From: Actinomycetota bacterium | Lineage (GTDB): Bacteria > Actinomycetota > Actinomycetes > Nanopelagicales > Nanopelagicaceae | Length of the DNA: 29,427 bases | Assembly: GCA_027731885.1 (NCBI GenBank) | Contig: JAQCAO010000003.1 | Span: 1 to 29,427, forward strand | Direction: 5' to 3' | In this document: one piece after another, positions 1 through 7,989 of the stretch | Position numbering within the stretch: the first letter of the stretch is position 1 | How the letters are laid out: the number at the start of each line of letters is the position of its first letter | Notes under the pieces: model-generated | The model's database searches: none | Seen by the model: the letters and a program-made list of their open reading frames with translations, nothing else | What the model was told of the DNA's origin: nothing | Translations under genes and position numbers: made by a program

Positions 1-51
1 GGCTTCGAAGGCGTGTTCACAGGCAGAACATTGATATTGATAGGTAGGCAC
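1..51 (-). CDS. FmdB-family zinc-ribbon protein, N-terminal part only
   Basis: Reading the minus strand from a GTG at 51 gives 17 residues, VPTYQYQCSACEHAFEA, before the window edge. This is the typical opening of FmdB-family small zinc-ribbon proteins: M-P-x-Y-x-Y-x-C-x-x-C-x-x-x-F, with the first two of four expected zinc-binding cysteines visible. A good ribosome-binding site (AGGAAAGGAG) lies about nine bases upstream on the minus strand. The family is poorly characterised; the mycobacterial homologue Rv0991c has been described as a redox-regulated chaperone (from memory). In mycobacteria it neighbours the cyclo-ligase gene, which lies at 3727-4284 here. The rest of the gene is outside the window, so the second Cys pair cannot be checked. 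Confidence 0.8.
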   Translation of the reverse strand, partial: MPTYQYQCSACEHAFEA

Positions 52-162
52 TTGTGCTCACTCCTTTCCTAAATCACATCTCTGGGGGCTAGTGGATAAG
101 TCTAAGGAAGTGAGACTATAGAGGCGAATTGAGACCACTCTCGCAGCGAAGGCAGGTTTGAA

Positions 163-693
163 GTGAAGCGTATTGCAGCACTTATTAGCGTAATTGGCAT
201 ATCTGTATTTATGACAGGGCCGGCTTTGGCTAATTCACTCGTCGCAACTTCTCCAATCGCTGGTGCAACGTTAAAAGTTGCGCCAAGTGCGGTCACTATC
301 ACTGTTGAAGTTATGCCAATGGATATGGGAAATGAAATTACCGTTACTGATCCAACTGGTCGCCGCGTCGATGACGGAACCCTCACCGTGGCAGGTAATG
401 AAATTATTGTTGGGATGAAAGAGATTACTGAATCAGGTGTTTACAAAGTCAGCTACAACATAATCTCTGAGATGGATTCTCCACTAGACGGATCCTTTAT
501 CTTCAATTTCTCAACACCATCGATATCAACACCATCTACATCAACACCACAAGAAGTAATACCTGTGACTCCGGTAAAGGCGGAAGGTAGTGACTTCGGA
601 ACCAACCTCTTTGTAATCGGATTGCTTGTAATCTCTTTTGCAGTTTTAGTTTCGTTGGCACTTTACGCCCGAAAGATCTTTAAAGAGCGATGA
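163..693 (+). CDS. CopC-like exported, membrane-anchored protein without copper-ligand histidines
   Basis: A 176-residue protein starting at GTG 163, preceded by an AAGGCAGG ribosome-binding site. Residues 1-23 form a signal peptide ending in ALA-N. Residues about 24-118 match the CopC fold: S-P-x-x-G-x-x-L-x-x-A-P near the N terminus and a D-G-S-F-x-F end. A Ser/Thr/Pro linker (about 120-140) follows, with a repeated S-T-P unit also visible as a repeated ATCAACACCATC-like DNA motif near 510-550. A transmembrane helix lies at about 150-170, with a short basic cytoplasmic tail. Family CopC proteins bind copper through an N-terminal His and an Asp/His pair in a D-G-H-P motif. Here the mature N terminus is Asn-Ser, the D-G-H-P site reads M-D-S-P, and the whole protein has no histidine, so classical Cu(II) binding looks lost. 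It overlaps the CopD-CtaG gene by four bases (ATGA), implying translational coupling. Confidence 0.8.
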   Translation: MKRIAALISVIGISVFMTGPALANSLVATSPIAGATLKVAPSAVTITVEVMPMDMGNEITVTDPTGRRVDDGTLTVAGNEIIVGMKEITESGVYKVSYNIISEMDSPLDGSFIFNFSTPSISTPSTSTPQEVIPVTPVKAEGSDFGTNLFVIGLLVISFAVLVSLALYARKIFKER

Positions 694-2582
694 CCTCTCT
701 GGCAGCAGAACTTAATTCTGCTGGTCCGCTTATTGTATCGTTGACCACGGCAGGAAAGTTCATTTCACTTGTCGCAAGTTTTGCAACAATTGGCTTCTTA
801 TTAGCAATGGCGTTTTTCTTGCTCGACGATGCTGGCAAGTTATCCAAATCAGCAAAAGCACTTCGAAAGGCAGCAGCCGCAGCTGCGCTACTTTGGGTAC
901 TTGGGCAGGGGCTCAATATTTTGGCCACCCTGGCAAATATTTTAGGTACGTCAATAACCGATGCTTTAGATCCAAATTCGCTACGGTCATTTATCTCTCA
1001 GATAGAACTTGGCCGATATATGTTTGTGCAATTTTCGTTGGCGCTAATTATCTCTTTAATTGTTTTACGTATACGAACTGTGGCAGCAGCCAATGCTCTT
1101 TTGCTTCTATCTTTCATCGCAGTAATAGCCCCAATATTTTCTAGCCACTCTGCCTCCAGCGGTTCACATGCTTTAGCTATCGGCTCTTTGATAGTGCACG
1201 TAGTTGCGCTTACTTTCTGGGTTGGTGGTCTGATCGCGATCGCAACGCTTTCTGCCGCCGATCGTGCACTCGCCCTGCCTCGCTTTAGCGCATTAGCGCT
1301 CTGGTCAGTTATTGCAGTCGTTGCCAGCGGTGTTGCAAATGCTTGGGCCAGACTCAACTTTCAAAGTGCCTGGAGTTCAGATTATGCCCGCTTGGTCATA
1401 CTTAAAGTCGTCATCACTTCAGTGCTTATCTATTTTGGCTTTATTAACCGCAGATATCTTTCGGGCAAGTGGCAGATCAGTCTGCCAAATCTAAGTCGCT
1501 TAATTTTTGTAGAAGTGATGATCATGCTTGGCGCGGTATTGGCTGGTTCTCGTCTTTCGAATATGGAACCACCATTGCGCGAAGAGAGCGCAATTTTAGA
1601 TCCAGGATTGGCAATTGCAGGAATCGCAACTCCACCCCCGCCCAATCTATGGCGCTTAATTTCTCTTTATGATCCAGATGCGCTGATGATCGGAGTGCTA
1701 GTCGCTGCAGTAGCACTTTACATAAGAGGCGTAATTATATTGTCGCGACGCGGAGATAAGTGGCCAGTTGGACGCACTGTTGCATTTGCAATCGGAATCA
1801 GCTTTATTGATTATGCAACAAGTGGTGGCTTAGCTGTTTATGCAAAATTCTCTTTTGAATATCACATGATTGCCCATATGGCACTTGGCATGATCGCGCC
1901 GATTGGAATTGTTCTAGGAGCGCCAATTACTCTGGCGCTGCGCACGCTGCCGCAGGGGCGCACCCAAGAAGAACGCGGTGTTCGTGGCACGCTGATCGCC
2001 CTCTTACATTCCAAGCCCGCCGGTATTTTCACCAATCCGATAATCGCTCTAGCTATCTTCGACGGATCACTCTTTGCACTTTATATGACACCGTTATTCG
2101 GAGATATGATGCAATCGCATATTGGGCATTTATTTATGAATGTTCATTTTCTCTTGGCCGGCATCCTCTTCTTTCACGTAATAATTGGAATTGATCCCAA
2201 CCCAAGAAAAGTGCCCCATATTGTGCGGATAGTTATTCTCCTTGCCGCGATGAGTATCCACGCATTTTTCGCTGTGGCCTTGCTATCTGGTTCTACCTTG
2301 ATTGATCAGGGTTATTTCGCTTCACTGCAAACTCCTTGGAATCTAGATCTCCTTGCAGATCAACGGGCGGGTGGCTCTATCGCTTGGGCGATGGGCGAAA
2401 TACCAATTCTGCTGGCGCTAATTGCGACCTTCATCCAGTGGATGCGCGAAGATAAAAAGGAAACCAAGCGCATTGACCGAAACGAAGCGCGCCTAGCCGC
2501 TTTGGGTGAACCCGATGAACTTGCTCAATATAATGCGTACCTAACTTCATTGGCAGCTAAGGATGCGGAAGAGAAAAAATGA
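690..2582 (+). CDS. CopD-CtaG fusion membrane protein (copper handling / cytochrome oxidase assembly)
   Basis: A 630-residue polytopic membrane protein. The N-terminal half (about 1-290) is a CopD-type copper-resistance domain, with the histidine-bearing segment S-S-H-S-A-S-S-G-S-H and H-V-V-A-L-T-F-W-V-G-G. A proline-rich joint (A-T-P-P-P-P-N-L) near 313-320 leads to a CtaG (caa3 type) domain from about 330 to 590, with YHMIAHMALGM near 391 and GHLFMNVHFL near 479. The last 40 residues are a charged cytoplasmic tail. CtaG proteins are needed for copper-dependent assembly of caa3-type oxidase, and the same CopD-CtaG fusion is common in Actinobacteria. The gene overlaps its CopC-like partner upstream and the dehydrogenase downstream by ATGA. 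No oxidase subunit genes lie in this window, so the target is inferred. Confidence 0.88.
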   Translation: MTSLAAELNSAGPLIVSLTTAGKFISLVASFATIGFLLAMAFFLLDDAGKLSKSAKALRKAAAAAALLWVLGQGLNILATLANILGTSITDALDPNSLRSFISQIELGRYMFVQFSLALIISLIVLRIRTVAAANALLLLSFIAVIAPIFSSHSASSGSHALAIGSLIVHVVALTFWVGGLIAIATLSAADRALALPRFSALALWSVIAVVASGVANAWARLNFQSAWSSDYARLVILKVVITSVLIYFGFINRRYLSGKWQISLPNLSRLIFVEVMIMLGAVLAGSRLSNMEPPLREESAILDPGLAIAGIATPPPPNLWRLISLYDPDALMIGVLVAAVALYIRGVIILSRRGDKWPVGRTVAFAIGISFIDYATSGGLAVYAKFSFEYHMIAHMALGMIAPIGIVLGAPITLALRTLPQGRTQEERGVRGTLIALLHSKPAGIFTNPIIALAIFDGSLFALYMTPLFGDMMQSHIGHLFMNVHFLLAGILFFHVIIGIDPNPRKVPHIVRIVILLAAMSIHAFFAVALLSGSTLIDQGYFASLQTPWNLDLLADQRAGGSIAWAMGEIPILLALIATFIQWMREDKKETKRIDRNEARLAALGEPDELAQYNAYLTSLAAKDAEEKK

Positions 2583-3730
2583 CGACTAACGATCTATATA
2601 CGCTGCCATCTGAGTACAACGATTTGCGCGCCAGTGCGCGCGCACTTGCCGAAAATGAGATAGCACCGCACGCTGCTGCAGTCGATGAAGACCATCGCTT
2701 TCCACAAGAAGCCGCCGATGCGCTTCTAAAATCAGGGCTAAGCGCTGCCCACGTCCCAACTGAATTTGGCGGAGAAGGCGCAGATGCGCTGGCTACAGTG
2801 ATAATCATTGAAGAGGTTGCGCGCGTTTGTGCATCGTCATCGTTGATCCCGGCTGTTAATAAACTTGGCTCACTTCCTTTAATGTTAAGTGGAAGTAAAG
2901 AGCAGAAAGAACGTTGGTTGCCACAACTTGCGAAAGGAAGCGGTTTCTCATACTGCCTCTCTGAATCAGAAGCAGGATCTGATGCTTCTGCGCTTAAGAC
3001 AAAGGCAGAGCGCAGTGGTGATAGCTGGGTAATAAATGGAAGTAAAAAGTGGATTTCAAACGCTGGAATCTCTGAGTTTTATACCGTCATTGCCCAAACT
3101 GATCCAAGTAAAGGCTCTAAAGGAATTACTGCATTTATAGTTGAGAAATCTGATGCTGGCGTTTCATTTGGTGCACCGGAAAAGAAGATGGGATTTCGTG
3201 GATCACCAACGCGGGAAGTTTATTTCGATAACGTTACAATCGGCGATGATCGCCGAATCAGTGAAGTCGGTGCAGGTTTTGCACTTGCTATGGATACCCT
3301 CGATCACACCCGCATCACGATCGCCGCGCAAGCTTTAGGAATTGCCCAAGGTGCGCTAGATGTTGCGGCTAAATATTCACACGAGCGGAAACAATTTGGC
3401 AAGGAGATCTTTGATTTTCAAGGAGTGCAGTTTATGTTGGCAGATATGGCGATGAATATTGAAGCCGCCCGCCAGTTAACCTACGCCGCAGCCGCACGGA
3501 GCGAACGAGGCGATAAGGATCTGAAATTCTTCTCAGCAGCAAGTAAAACCTTTGCCAGCGATGTTGCGATGAAAGTGACTCAAGACGCAGTACAAGTTTT
3601 AGGTGGCTATGGGTATGTCTCGGACTATCCAGTAGAGCGCATGATGCGTGATGCCAAACTTACACAAATTTATGAAGGCACAAATCAAATTCAACGAATT
3701 GTGATGGCGCGGAATCTGCCAGCTAATTAA
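2579..3730 (+). CDS. Acyl-CoA dehydrogenase
   Basis: A 383-residue flavoenzyme of the short/medium-chain acyl-CoA dehydrogenase family, which makes trans-2-enoyl-CoA while reducing bound FAD and passes electrons to ETF. Visible family signatures are YCLSESEAGSDASALKTKA near 127-145, the FAD-contacting W-I-S-N-A segment, and the C-terminal Y-E-G-T-N-Q-I-Q-R, whose Glu (about 366) sits at the usual catalytic-base position. Length is full for the family. Substrate chain length cannot be read from sequence. It overlaps the CopD-CtaG gene by four bases, which is an odd functional pairing. It ends tail-to-tail with the minus-strand cyclo-ligase gene, sharing four bases, so there is no room for an intergenic terminator. 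Confidence 0.93.
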   Translation: MTTNDLYTLPSEYNDLRASARALAENEIAPHAAAVDEDHRFPQEAADALLKSGLSAAHVPTEFGGEGADALATVIIIEEVARVCASSSLIPAVNKLGSLPLMLSGSKEQKERWLPQLAKGSGFSYCLSESEAGSDASALKTKAERSGDSWVINGSKKWISNAGISEFYTVIAQTDPSKGSKGITAFIVEKSDAGVSFGAPEKKMGFRGSPTREVYFDNVTIGDDRRISEVGAGFALAMDTLDHTRITIAAQALGIAQGALDVAAKYSHERKQFGKEIFDFQGVQFMLADMAMNIEAARQLTYAAAARSERGDKDLKFFSAASKTFASDVAMKVTQDAVQVLGGYGYVSDYPVERMMRDAKLTQIYEGTNQIQRIVMARNLPAN

Positions 3731-4284
3731 TTTTTGAAACGTAAGACTAAGTCAGGTGTTGCGGCGGCGCTGAGGCGAATATCAAAATCTTCGCGCGGTA
3801 AATCTTCGCTAGAAATTTCATCTGGGTGGATCAACCCGATGCTCCAAGCGCTTAACTTAGAAAGTGTGCGATCGTAAAATCCACCTCCTTGACCTAGCCT
3901 GTAACCAGAGCGATCAATGCGAAGTGCAGGAACAATAATCAATTCAATCTGCGTTAGATTTGAAAGCGCTGCTCCGACAGGTTCTAATATTTTCTTGGAG
4001 AATTTGCTGGGAGTTAACTGATCAACGCCACCTTGCCATTGCACCCATTCGAGTTCTTTGCCAACAATTCTTGGAAGATACAGAACCTTTCCGCTCTTTA
4101 AGAGCGCAGTATTCAAATCCGAAGTGCTTGGCTCATCCCCGTAAGAGATATATGTTGCGATATGTGATGCTTTAATAAATTCAAGTGAGCTAGCAAGGTG
4201 AGCAAAAGAGTGATCTAGATATCTTTCGCGCCTTTCAAAGCGATAGCGATTGCGCAAATCGGCTTTCTCACTCGATGCGCTCAC
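3727..4284 (-). CDS. ygfA: 5-formyltetrahydrofolate cyclo-ligase
   Basis: ATP-dependent conversion of 5-formyl-THF to 5,10-methenyl-THF in folate recycling, a cytoplasmic enzyme. The diagnostic motif is visible: I-D-R-S-G-Y-R-L-G-Q-G-G-G-F-Y-D-R, matching the family's D-x-x-G-x-R-L-G-x-G-x-G-Y-Y-D-R. The frame is open back to a TTG at 4311, but GTG at 4284 is the better start: it gives VSASSEKADLRNRYR, which resembles the usual family N terminus, has a GGGGAT element just upstream, and leaves about 45 bases for divergent promoters before the Glp-like gene. The protein is then 185 residues, normal for the family. Cyclo-ligase next to a moeA-like gene is a conserved actinobacterial arrangement (Rv0992c/Rv0994, with galU between them there and missing here). 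Confidence 0.9.
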   Translation of the reverse strand: MSASSEKADLRNRYRFERRERYLDHSFAHLASSLEFIKASHIATYISYGDEPSTSDLNTALLKSGKVLYLPRIVGKELEWVQWQGGVDQLTPSKFSKKILEPVGAALSNLTQIELIIVPALRIDRSGYRLGQGGGFYDRTLSKLSAWSIGLIHPDEISSEDLPREDFDIRLSAAATPDLVLRFKN

Positions 4285-4329
4285 GTAAATCCCCAATATT
4301 TGGTTACTCAAGAAGTATTGTTGCTGATT

Positions 4330-5256
4330 ATGTCAGACCGTATGCGTGTGGATGAGTTCCTCTCCTCTCTTATTTCAATATGCCGTCCACTAGAACCATT
4401 CAGCATGTCGCTACTGGATGCGCATGGGGCAACGCTCGCCGAAGATGTTTATGCGGGAGAGCGGTTAGTTTTAAAATCTGGCTCACGAATCCGCTCAACT
4501 CAAATTGGGTTAGCTGCTTCTATCGGCCGCGACCAACTGCCTACTCGACCACATCCGCGCGTAGTTGTGCTATCTGCTGGGCCCGATCTAGTTGAACCAG
4601 GTAAAGAGTTAAAAGAAGGCGAAGAATTTGAGACAAATTCTTGGTTGCTGACAACCGCTGTACGCGAAGTAGGAGCAGTTGCCTATCGAGTACACACAAT
4701 TCCTGACGATGAAGCGCAATTGCAAGCGGTAATAGAAGACCAATTAGTTCGGGCAGATTTAATAATAATTAGCGGTGAGCGTAAAGATGATTCATTTGAT
4801 TTGATTACCCGAACTTTGGCGGCGCTGGGCGAGATCACGACTGTAGATATCGCTATTGAATCCAGCGGAAGACATAATTTTGGAGTAATCGGTCCGGATA
4901 AAACTCCTGTTGTGACTCTGCCCGGTGATCCAGTTGCGGCATATATATCTTTTGAGCTATTTATTCGCCCGATGATTCGCACAATGTTAGGCGCTGCAAC
5001 GATTCATCGCCCTTCAGTGAAAGCCAAACTTGAGAAGGCGATAACTTCCACAAGCGATAACCGGTCTTATATTCGTGCAGTTCTTTCCGAAGACGGTAAA
5101 TCTGTACTGCCGCTTTTCTCGCAGGGCTCTAGCGTGCAAGATGAACAGACCACGCTTTCTGATGCCAACGCTCTGATTGCTGTGCCTGAAGGTGATGTGA
5201 AAATCGCAGCTGGCTCAGATGTAACAGTTGTTGTACTTGAGCGTCGATATATTTGA
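4330..5256 (+). CDS. glp: Gephyrin/MoeA-like protein lacking domain II, probable divisome protein Glp
   Basis: A 308-residue MoeA/gephyrin-family protein, against about 400 for MoeA. The N-terminal helix and start of domain I (about 1-40: V-D-E-F-L, then L-L-D-A-H-G-A-T-L-A-E-D-V) run directly into the strand after domain II (I-G-L-A-A-S-I-G, then P-R-V-V-V-L-S-A-G). The whole domain II, which carries D-N-S-A-M-D-G-Y-A and the T-G-A-P-L-P segment, is absent. The MPT-binding domain follows, and C-terminal domain IV is present. Catalytic signatures are degraded: the usual S-G-G-x-S-x-G-D-x-D reads SGERKDDSFD and P-G-K-P reads S-S-G-R, while L-P-G-D-P is kept. Molybdenum insertion is therefore unlikely. 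Its neighbours, RimJ-type GNAT and a GlpR-like membrane protein, match the locus encoding the corynebacterial FtsZ-binding protein Glp. ATG 4330 is preferred to the TTG at 4300; ATG 4342 is possible. Confidence 0.75.
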   Translation: MSDRMRVDEFLSSLISICRPLEPFSMSLLDAHGATLAEDVYAGERLVLKSGSRIRSTQIGLAASIGRDQLPTRPHPRVVVLSAGPDLVEPGKELKEGEEFETNSWLLTTAVREVGAVAYRVHTIPDDEAQLQAVIEDQLVRADLIIISGERKDDSFDLITRTLAALGEITTVDIAIESSGRHNFGVIGPDKTPVVTLPGDPVAAYISFELFIRPMIRTMLGAATIHRPSVKAKLEKAITSTSDNRSYIRAVLSEDGKSVLPLFSQGSSVQDEQTTLSDANALIAVPEGDVKIAAGSDVTVVVLERRYI

Positions 5257-5271
5257 ACTAGGAATAAATAA

Positions 5272-5856
5272 ATGTCTGAGAATTGGCCCGTGCATCTGAA
5301 ATCAGGCGAGTTAATTCTTAAGCCACTTCGTTGGCGCGATCGTAATTGCTGGCTAAATCTACGCAATGAAAATCGCGATTGGCTGACCGAATGGGAAGCC
5401 ACGTTGCCACAAGTGCCGGGAGAGATTGAATCTAATAAGCTGCCGACATTCGTTGAAATGGTGAGTTGGCATCGCCGCGAAGGTCGACAGGGGCGTTCTT
5501 ATTCCCTTGCCATCTGGCATATCAACGGGCAAGGCAAGAATTTGATCGGCCAAATCACAATGGGTGGAGTGATGTACGGAGCTATGCGCGGTGCGCATAT
5601 CGGCTATTGGATTGGCCGGGCATATGCCAATCGCGGATTTATAACTCAAGCAGTCCAGGCGGTTACCGATTTTGGCTTTAGCGCCCTTAAATTGCATCGT
5701 ATTGAAATAAATATTCGCCCAGAAAATCTTCCATCAATTCGGGTAGCCGAAAAAGCAGGGTACCTATTTGAGGGAGTGCGACCCCGGTACTTACATATAG
5801 ATGGAAGTTGGCGCGACCATGTCTGTTACGTCAAAGAAAATAGTGAGGTCATTTAA
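5272..5856 (+). CDS. rimJ: GNAT N-acetyltransferase, RimJ/RimL type
   Basis: A 194-residue GNAT-fold acetyltransferase. It has the N-terminal L-x-L-K-P-L-R-W-R-D strand and a W-L-x-L-R-x-E-N helix. The acetyl-CoA binding region reads I-G-Y-W-I-G-R-A-Y-A-N-R-G-F-I-T-Q-A-V (about 103-121). The C-terminal N-x-x-S-I-R-V-A-E-K-A-G-Y-x-x-E-G is typical of RimJ/RimL proteins acting on protein N-termini. The actual substrate is unknown. ATG 5272 has an AGGAA element just upstream. It lies 15 bases after the Glp-like gene and 50 bases before the GlpR-like gene, the same order as in mycobacteria (Rv0994-Rv0995-Rv0996) and corynebacteria. It may modify a divisome component, but that rests on position only. 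Confidence 0.85.
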   Translation: MSENWPVHLKSGELILKPLRWRDRNCWLNLRNENRDWLTEWEATLPQVPGEIESNKLPTFVEMVSWHRREGRQGRSYSLAIWHINGQGKNLIGQITMGGVMYGAMRGAHIGYWIGRAYANRGFITQAVQAVTDFGFSALKLHRIEINIRPENLPSIRVAEKAGYLFEGVRPRYLHIDGSWRDHVCYVKENSEVI

Positions 5857-5906
5857 CCCTCTAAATCCGCAGAGTTTGCGGGGTGCTCCTCTAACCTTGG
5901 TTCATC

Positions 5907-6683
5907 ATGGCTTCAGGAATCATCTATCTATTGATAATTGGCATGTGGGTGGCTTACTTCCTCCCACGCTGGGTCCACGATAGAAATGAATTCTCCGGAA
6001 AGAGCGTCGAAAGATATAAGAGCGCACTCCGAATAGTTGCTAGCAATTCTCCTGGCGGAAGTTCGGGCACTGGAGTAATTCATACCGATTTAGATCGTGA
6101 AGCAAAAGTTGCCCAACAACTTATGCGCCGCCGAATTATCTTTCTACTAATTACGATTTCATTCGTTATGACGATAGTGGGTGCAATTATGCAAACTCTC
6201 GCAATTTCATTTATTGGAATTCCGGCGCTGGCCTTCGTAATGTATTTGGCGTACGTACGCCATCAAAGCAATACTGAGAGAGCACAACGTCGTCGGGTTA
6301 ATCAACTGCATCGCAGTACTGCAGGAGTTTCGCCCACCAACCTATCTGAAGTAGTTGCCCCTAAACAAAGCACAGAACATTGGATTCCACTCACCGAACG
6401 TGAACTTACTGGCGTAACAATTTTGCCGAAGGGTAGCGCTGCAGCTCGTGGAGAATGGCAACCAAATTCAGTTCCGGTACCTACTTACGTAAGCGCTCCA
6501 AAGGCAATTGTTCCAAAACGTGTAATTGATCTAACAACGCCTGGACAGTGGAGTGAAGAGCAAGAGAGGCTTGAACGTGAAGCGCTTGCAGCGGCTGCAC
6601 CATCTAGAGATGAGATCTTTGATCAACAGCTAGCAGATGAAGCTGTGGCCCGATTAAAAGAGAATCGCGCGGCTAACGGGTAA
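5907..6683 (+). CDS. glpR: GlpR-like membrane protein (receptor for the gephyrin-like divisome protein)
   Basis: A 258-residue protein with an N-terminal membrane helix (about 3-20, ending W-V-A-Y-F-L-P), a short basic cytosolic stretch (S-V-E-R-Y-K-S-A-L-R-I-V), then two further helices at about 74-95 and 97-116 preceded by R-R-R. A long acidic/basic tail (117-258) rich in Arg, Glu and Ala follows. The start W-x-A-Y-x-x-P-x-W followed by an E-R-(Y/F)-x-x-A-(L/M)-R-(I/L) helix is conserved in actinobacterial proteins at this position next to moeA/rimJ, including the GlpR family that recruits Glp to the septum in Corynebacterium. The upstream 50 bases hold a small CCGCA/TGCGG inverted repeat (about 5869-5883) with no U-tract. 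The GlpR name rests on position, topology and recalled similarity. Confidence 0.68.
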   Translation: MASGIIYLLIIGMWVAYFLPRWVHDRNEFSGKSVERYKSALRIVASNSPGGSSGTGVIHTDLDREAKVAQQLMRRRIIFLLITISFVMTIVGAIMQTLAISFIGIPALAFVMYLAYVRHQSNTERAQRRRVNQLHRSTAGVSPTNLSEVVAPKQSTEHWIPLTERELTGVTILPKGSAAARGEWQPNSVPVPTYVSAPKAIVPKRVIDLTTPGQWSEEQERLEREALAAAAPSRDEIFDQQLADEAVARLKENRAANG

Positions 6684-6686
6684 AGG

Positions 6687-7961
6687 CTAGATCCACGATG
6701 GCAGCCACATACGGGCCCGCCATGCTTCGTAGGTGATTACATCAGCGATGAATATTGGTAAAAAGTAGATAAAGTTTAGAAATATCACAGCACCCACAAG
6801 TGCGATGAAAATGTAGGTATTTCTGCTATTTTTAAAGTGAATTAGCGCAATATAAGCGCAGTAAAGAATTGCAAGTATTATAAATGGTTGAAATACGATG
6901 GCATAAAATGAGAATACAGTGCGCTCTTGAAAAAAGAACCAAGGTAGATAACCCGCTGTAATCCCAACGACAATAATATTCAACTGTGGCTCATAGAGTT
7001 TTTGGGCTAGTGATTTAATCCAAAACCCAAAGACAACCGCAACTGCAATTATGCCGATCCACCATAAAAATGGCGTTCCCAACGCTAGAACTTCCTGCGC
7101 ACAATTTTCTGCGCCACACCCTTTGGGGCTCTGGTAATAAAATGAAGTAGGTCGCCCCATAACAATCCAACTCCAGGGATTTGCTTGGTAGGCATGCTTT
7201 TCAACTAATCCGGTATGAAAGCCCAGCATCTGAGAGTGATAATGTAGAAACGAGCTAAGAGCACTCGCTGAGTGATCACGCGCCCAACCACGACTCGAAA
7301 GAAACCAACCTGTCCAAGAAGCGAAGTAAATCGCTACTGGCGTAATCGCGTACTGCGCAAAAGTTCTTAGTGTTGGCTTTATAAGATCGCGCCCTGTGTG
7401 GTGAGTAAAGACCCTATAAATTGCAATGACCGCAAATAAAGTTAAGAAATAGAGACCACTCCATTTTGTTGCGACAGCTAACCCAAGCGCAATTACTGTC
7501 CACCAATGCCAGCGCATCACAAAGAAATATGTTGCTAGCAGTATGAAGAAAGTTAAATAAATATCTAGCAGGGCTATCCGTGAATGAACCAGTGCCAGAC
7601 CATCCATCGCCATTAAAGCGCTGGCTGAAAGCGTAAGAAAAGAGTTTCGAAATAATCGCTGCGCAATTAATGCAATCAATATGATCATGATTGACCCAAG
7701 CAGAGCCCCCATAAAGCGCCAGCCGAACTCGTTATCTCCAAAAATCTTTATTCCCAAGGCGATTAGCCATTTGCCAACTGGGGGATGGACGATAAATTCG
7801 GGAGCGTTCTTAGCTACTTCAACGCCATAGGCCAGATAGTCACGGGCGCCATCGACGTAGTAGACCTCATCAAATACAAAACCTTTTGGTCTTCCCAAAT
7901 TAAATAATCTAAGGGCAAGAGCGAATAAAGCGATCGCTGCTACGCCTATCTGGGTTTTCAC
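6687..7961 (-). CDS. pmt: Dolichyl/polyprenyl-phosphate-mannose protein mannosyltransferase (Pmt, GT39)
   Basis: A polytopic membrane glycosyltransferase that adds mannose from polyprenyl-phosphomannose to Ser/Thr of exported proteins on the outer face of the membrane. Evidence: 424 residues with about ten hydrophobic helices, the first-loop acidic pair F-V-F-D-E-V-Y-Y (Asp31/Glu32), H-P-P-V-G-K-W shortly after, and the C-terminal W-L-P-S-W-I ending typical of actinobacterial Pmt. It is about 100 residues shorter than mycobacterial Pmt (about 520). The protein starts at GTG 7961, only 28 bases from the divergently read rsmI, the same neighbour as in Mycobacterium (Rv1002c/Rv1003). It ends three bases from the GlpR-like gene, tail to tail. 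Confidence 0.88.
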   Translation of the reverse strand: MKTQIGVAAIALFALALRLFNLGRPKGFVFDEVYYVDGARDYLAYGVEVAKNAPEFIVHPPVGKWLIALGIKIFGDNEFGWRFMGALLGSIMIILIALIAQRLFRNSFLTLSASALMAMDGLALVHSRIALLDIYLTFFILLATYFFVMRWHWWTVIALGLAVATKWSGLYFLTLFAVIAIYRVFTHHTGRDLIKPTLRTFAQYAITPVAIYFASWTGWFLSSRGWARDHSASALSSFLHYHSQMLGFHTGLVEKHAYQANPWSWIVMGRPTSFYYQSPKGCGAENCAQEVLALGTPFLWWIGIIAVAVVFGFWIKSLAQKLYEPQLNIIVVGITAGYLPWFFFQERTVFSFYAIVFQPFIILAILYCAYIALIHFKNSRNTYIFIALVGAVIFLNFIYFLPIFIADVITYEAWRARMWLPSWI

Positions 7962-7989
7962 AGGCTTAGCGTACTGAGAGGATGTACCT

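Noticed and set aside
5857..5906. Terminator between the GNAT and GlpR-like genes
   Set aside because: The CCGCA/TGCGG stem is short and followed by G-rich, not T-rich, sequence.
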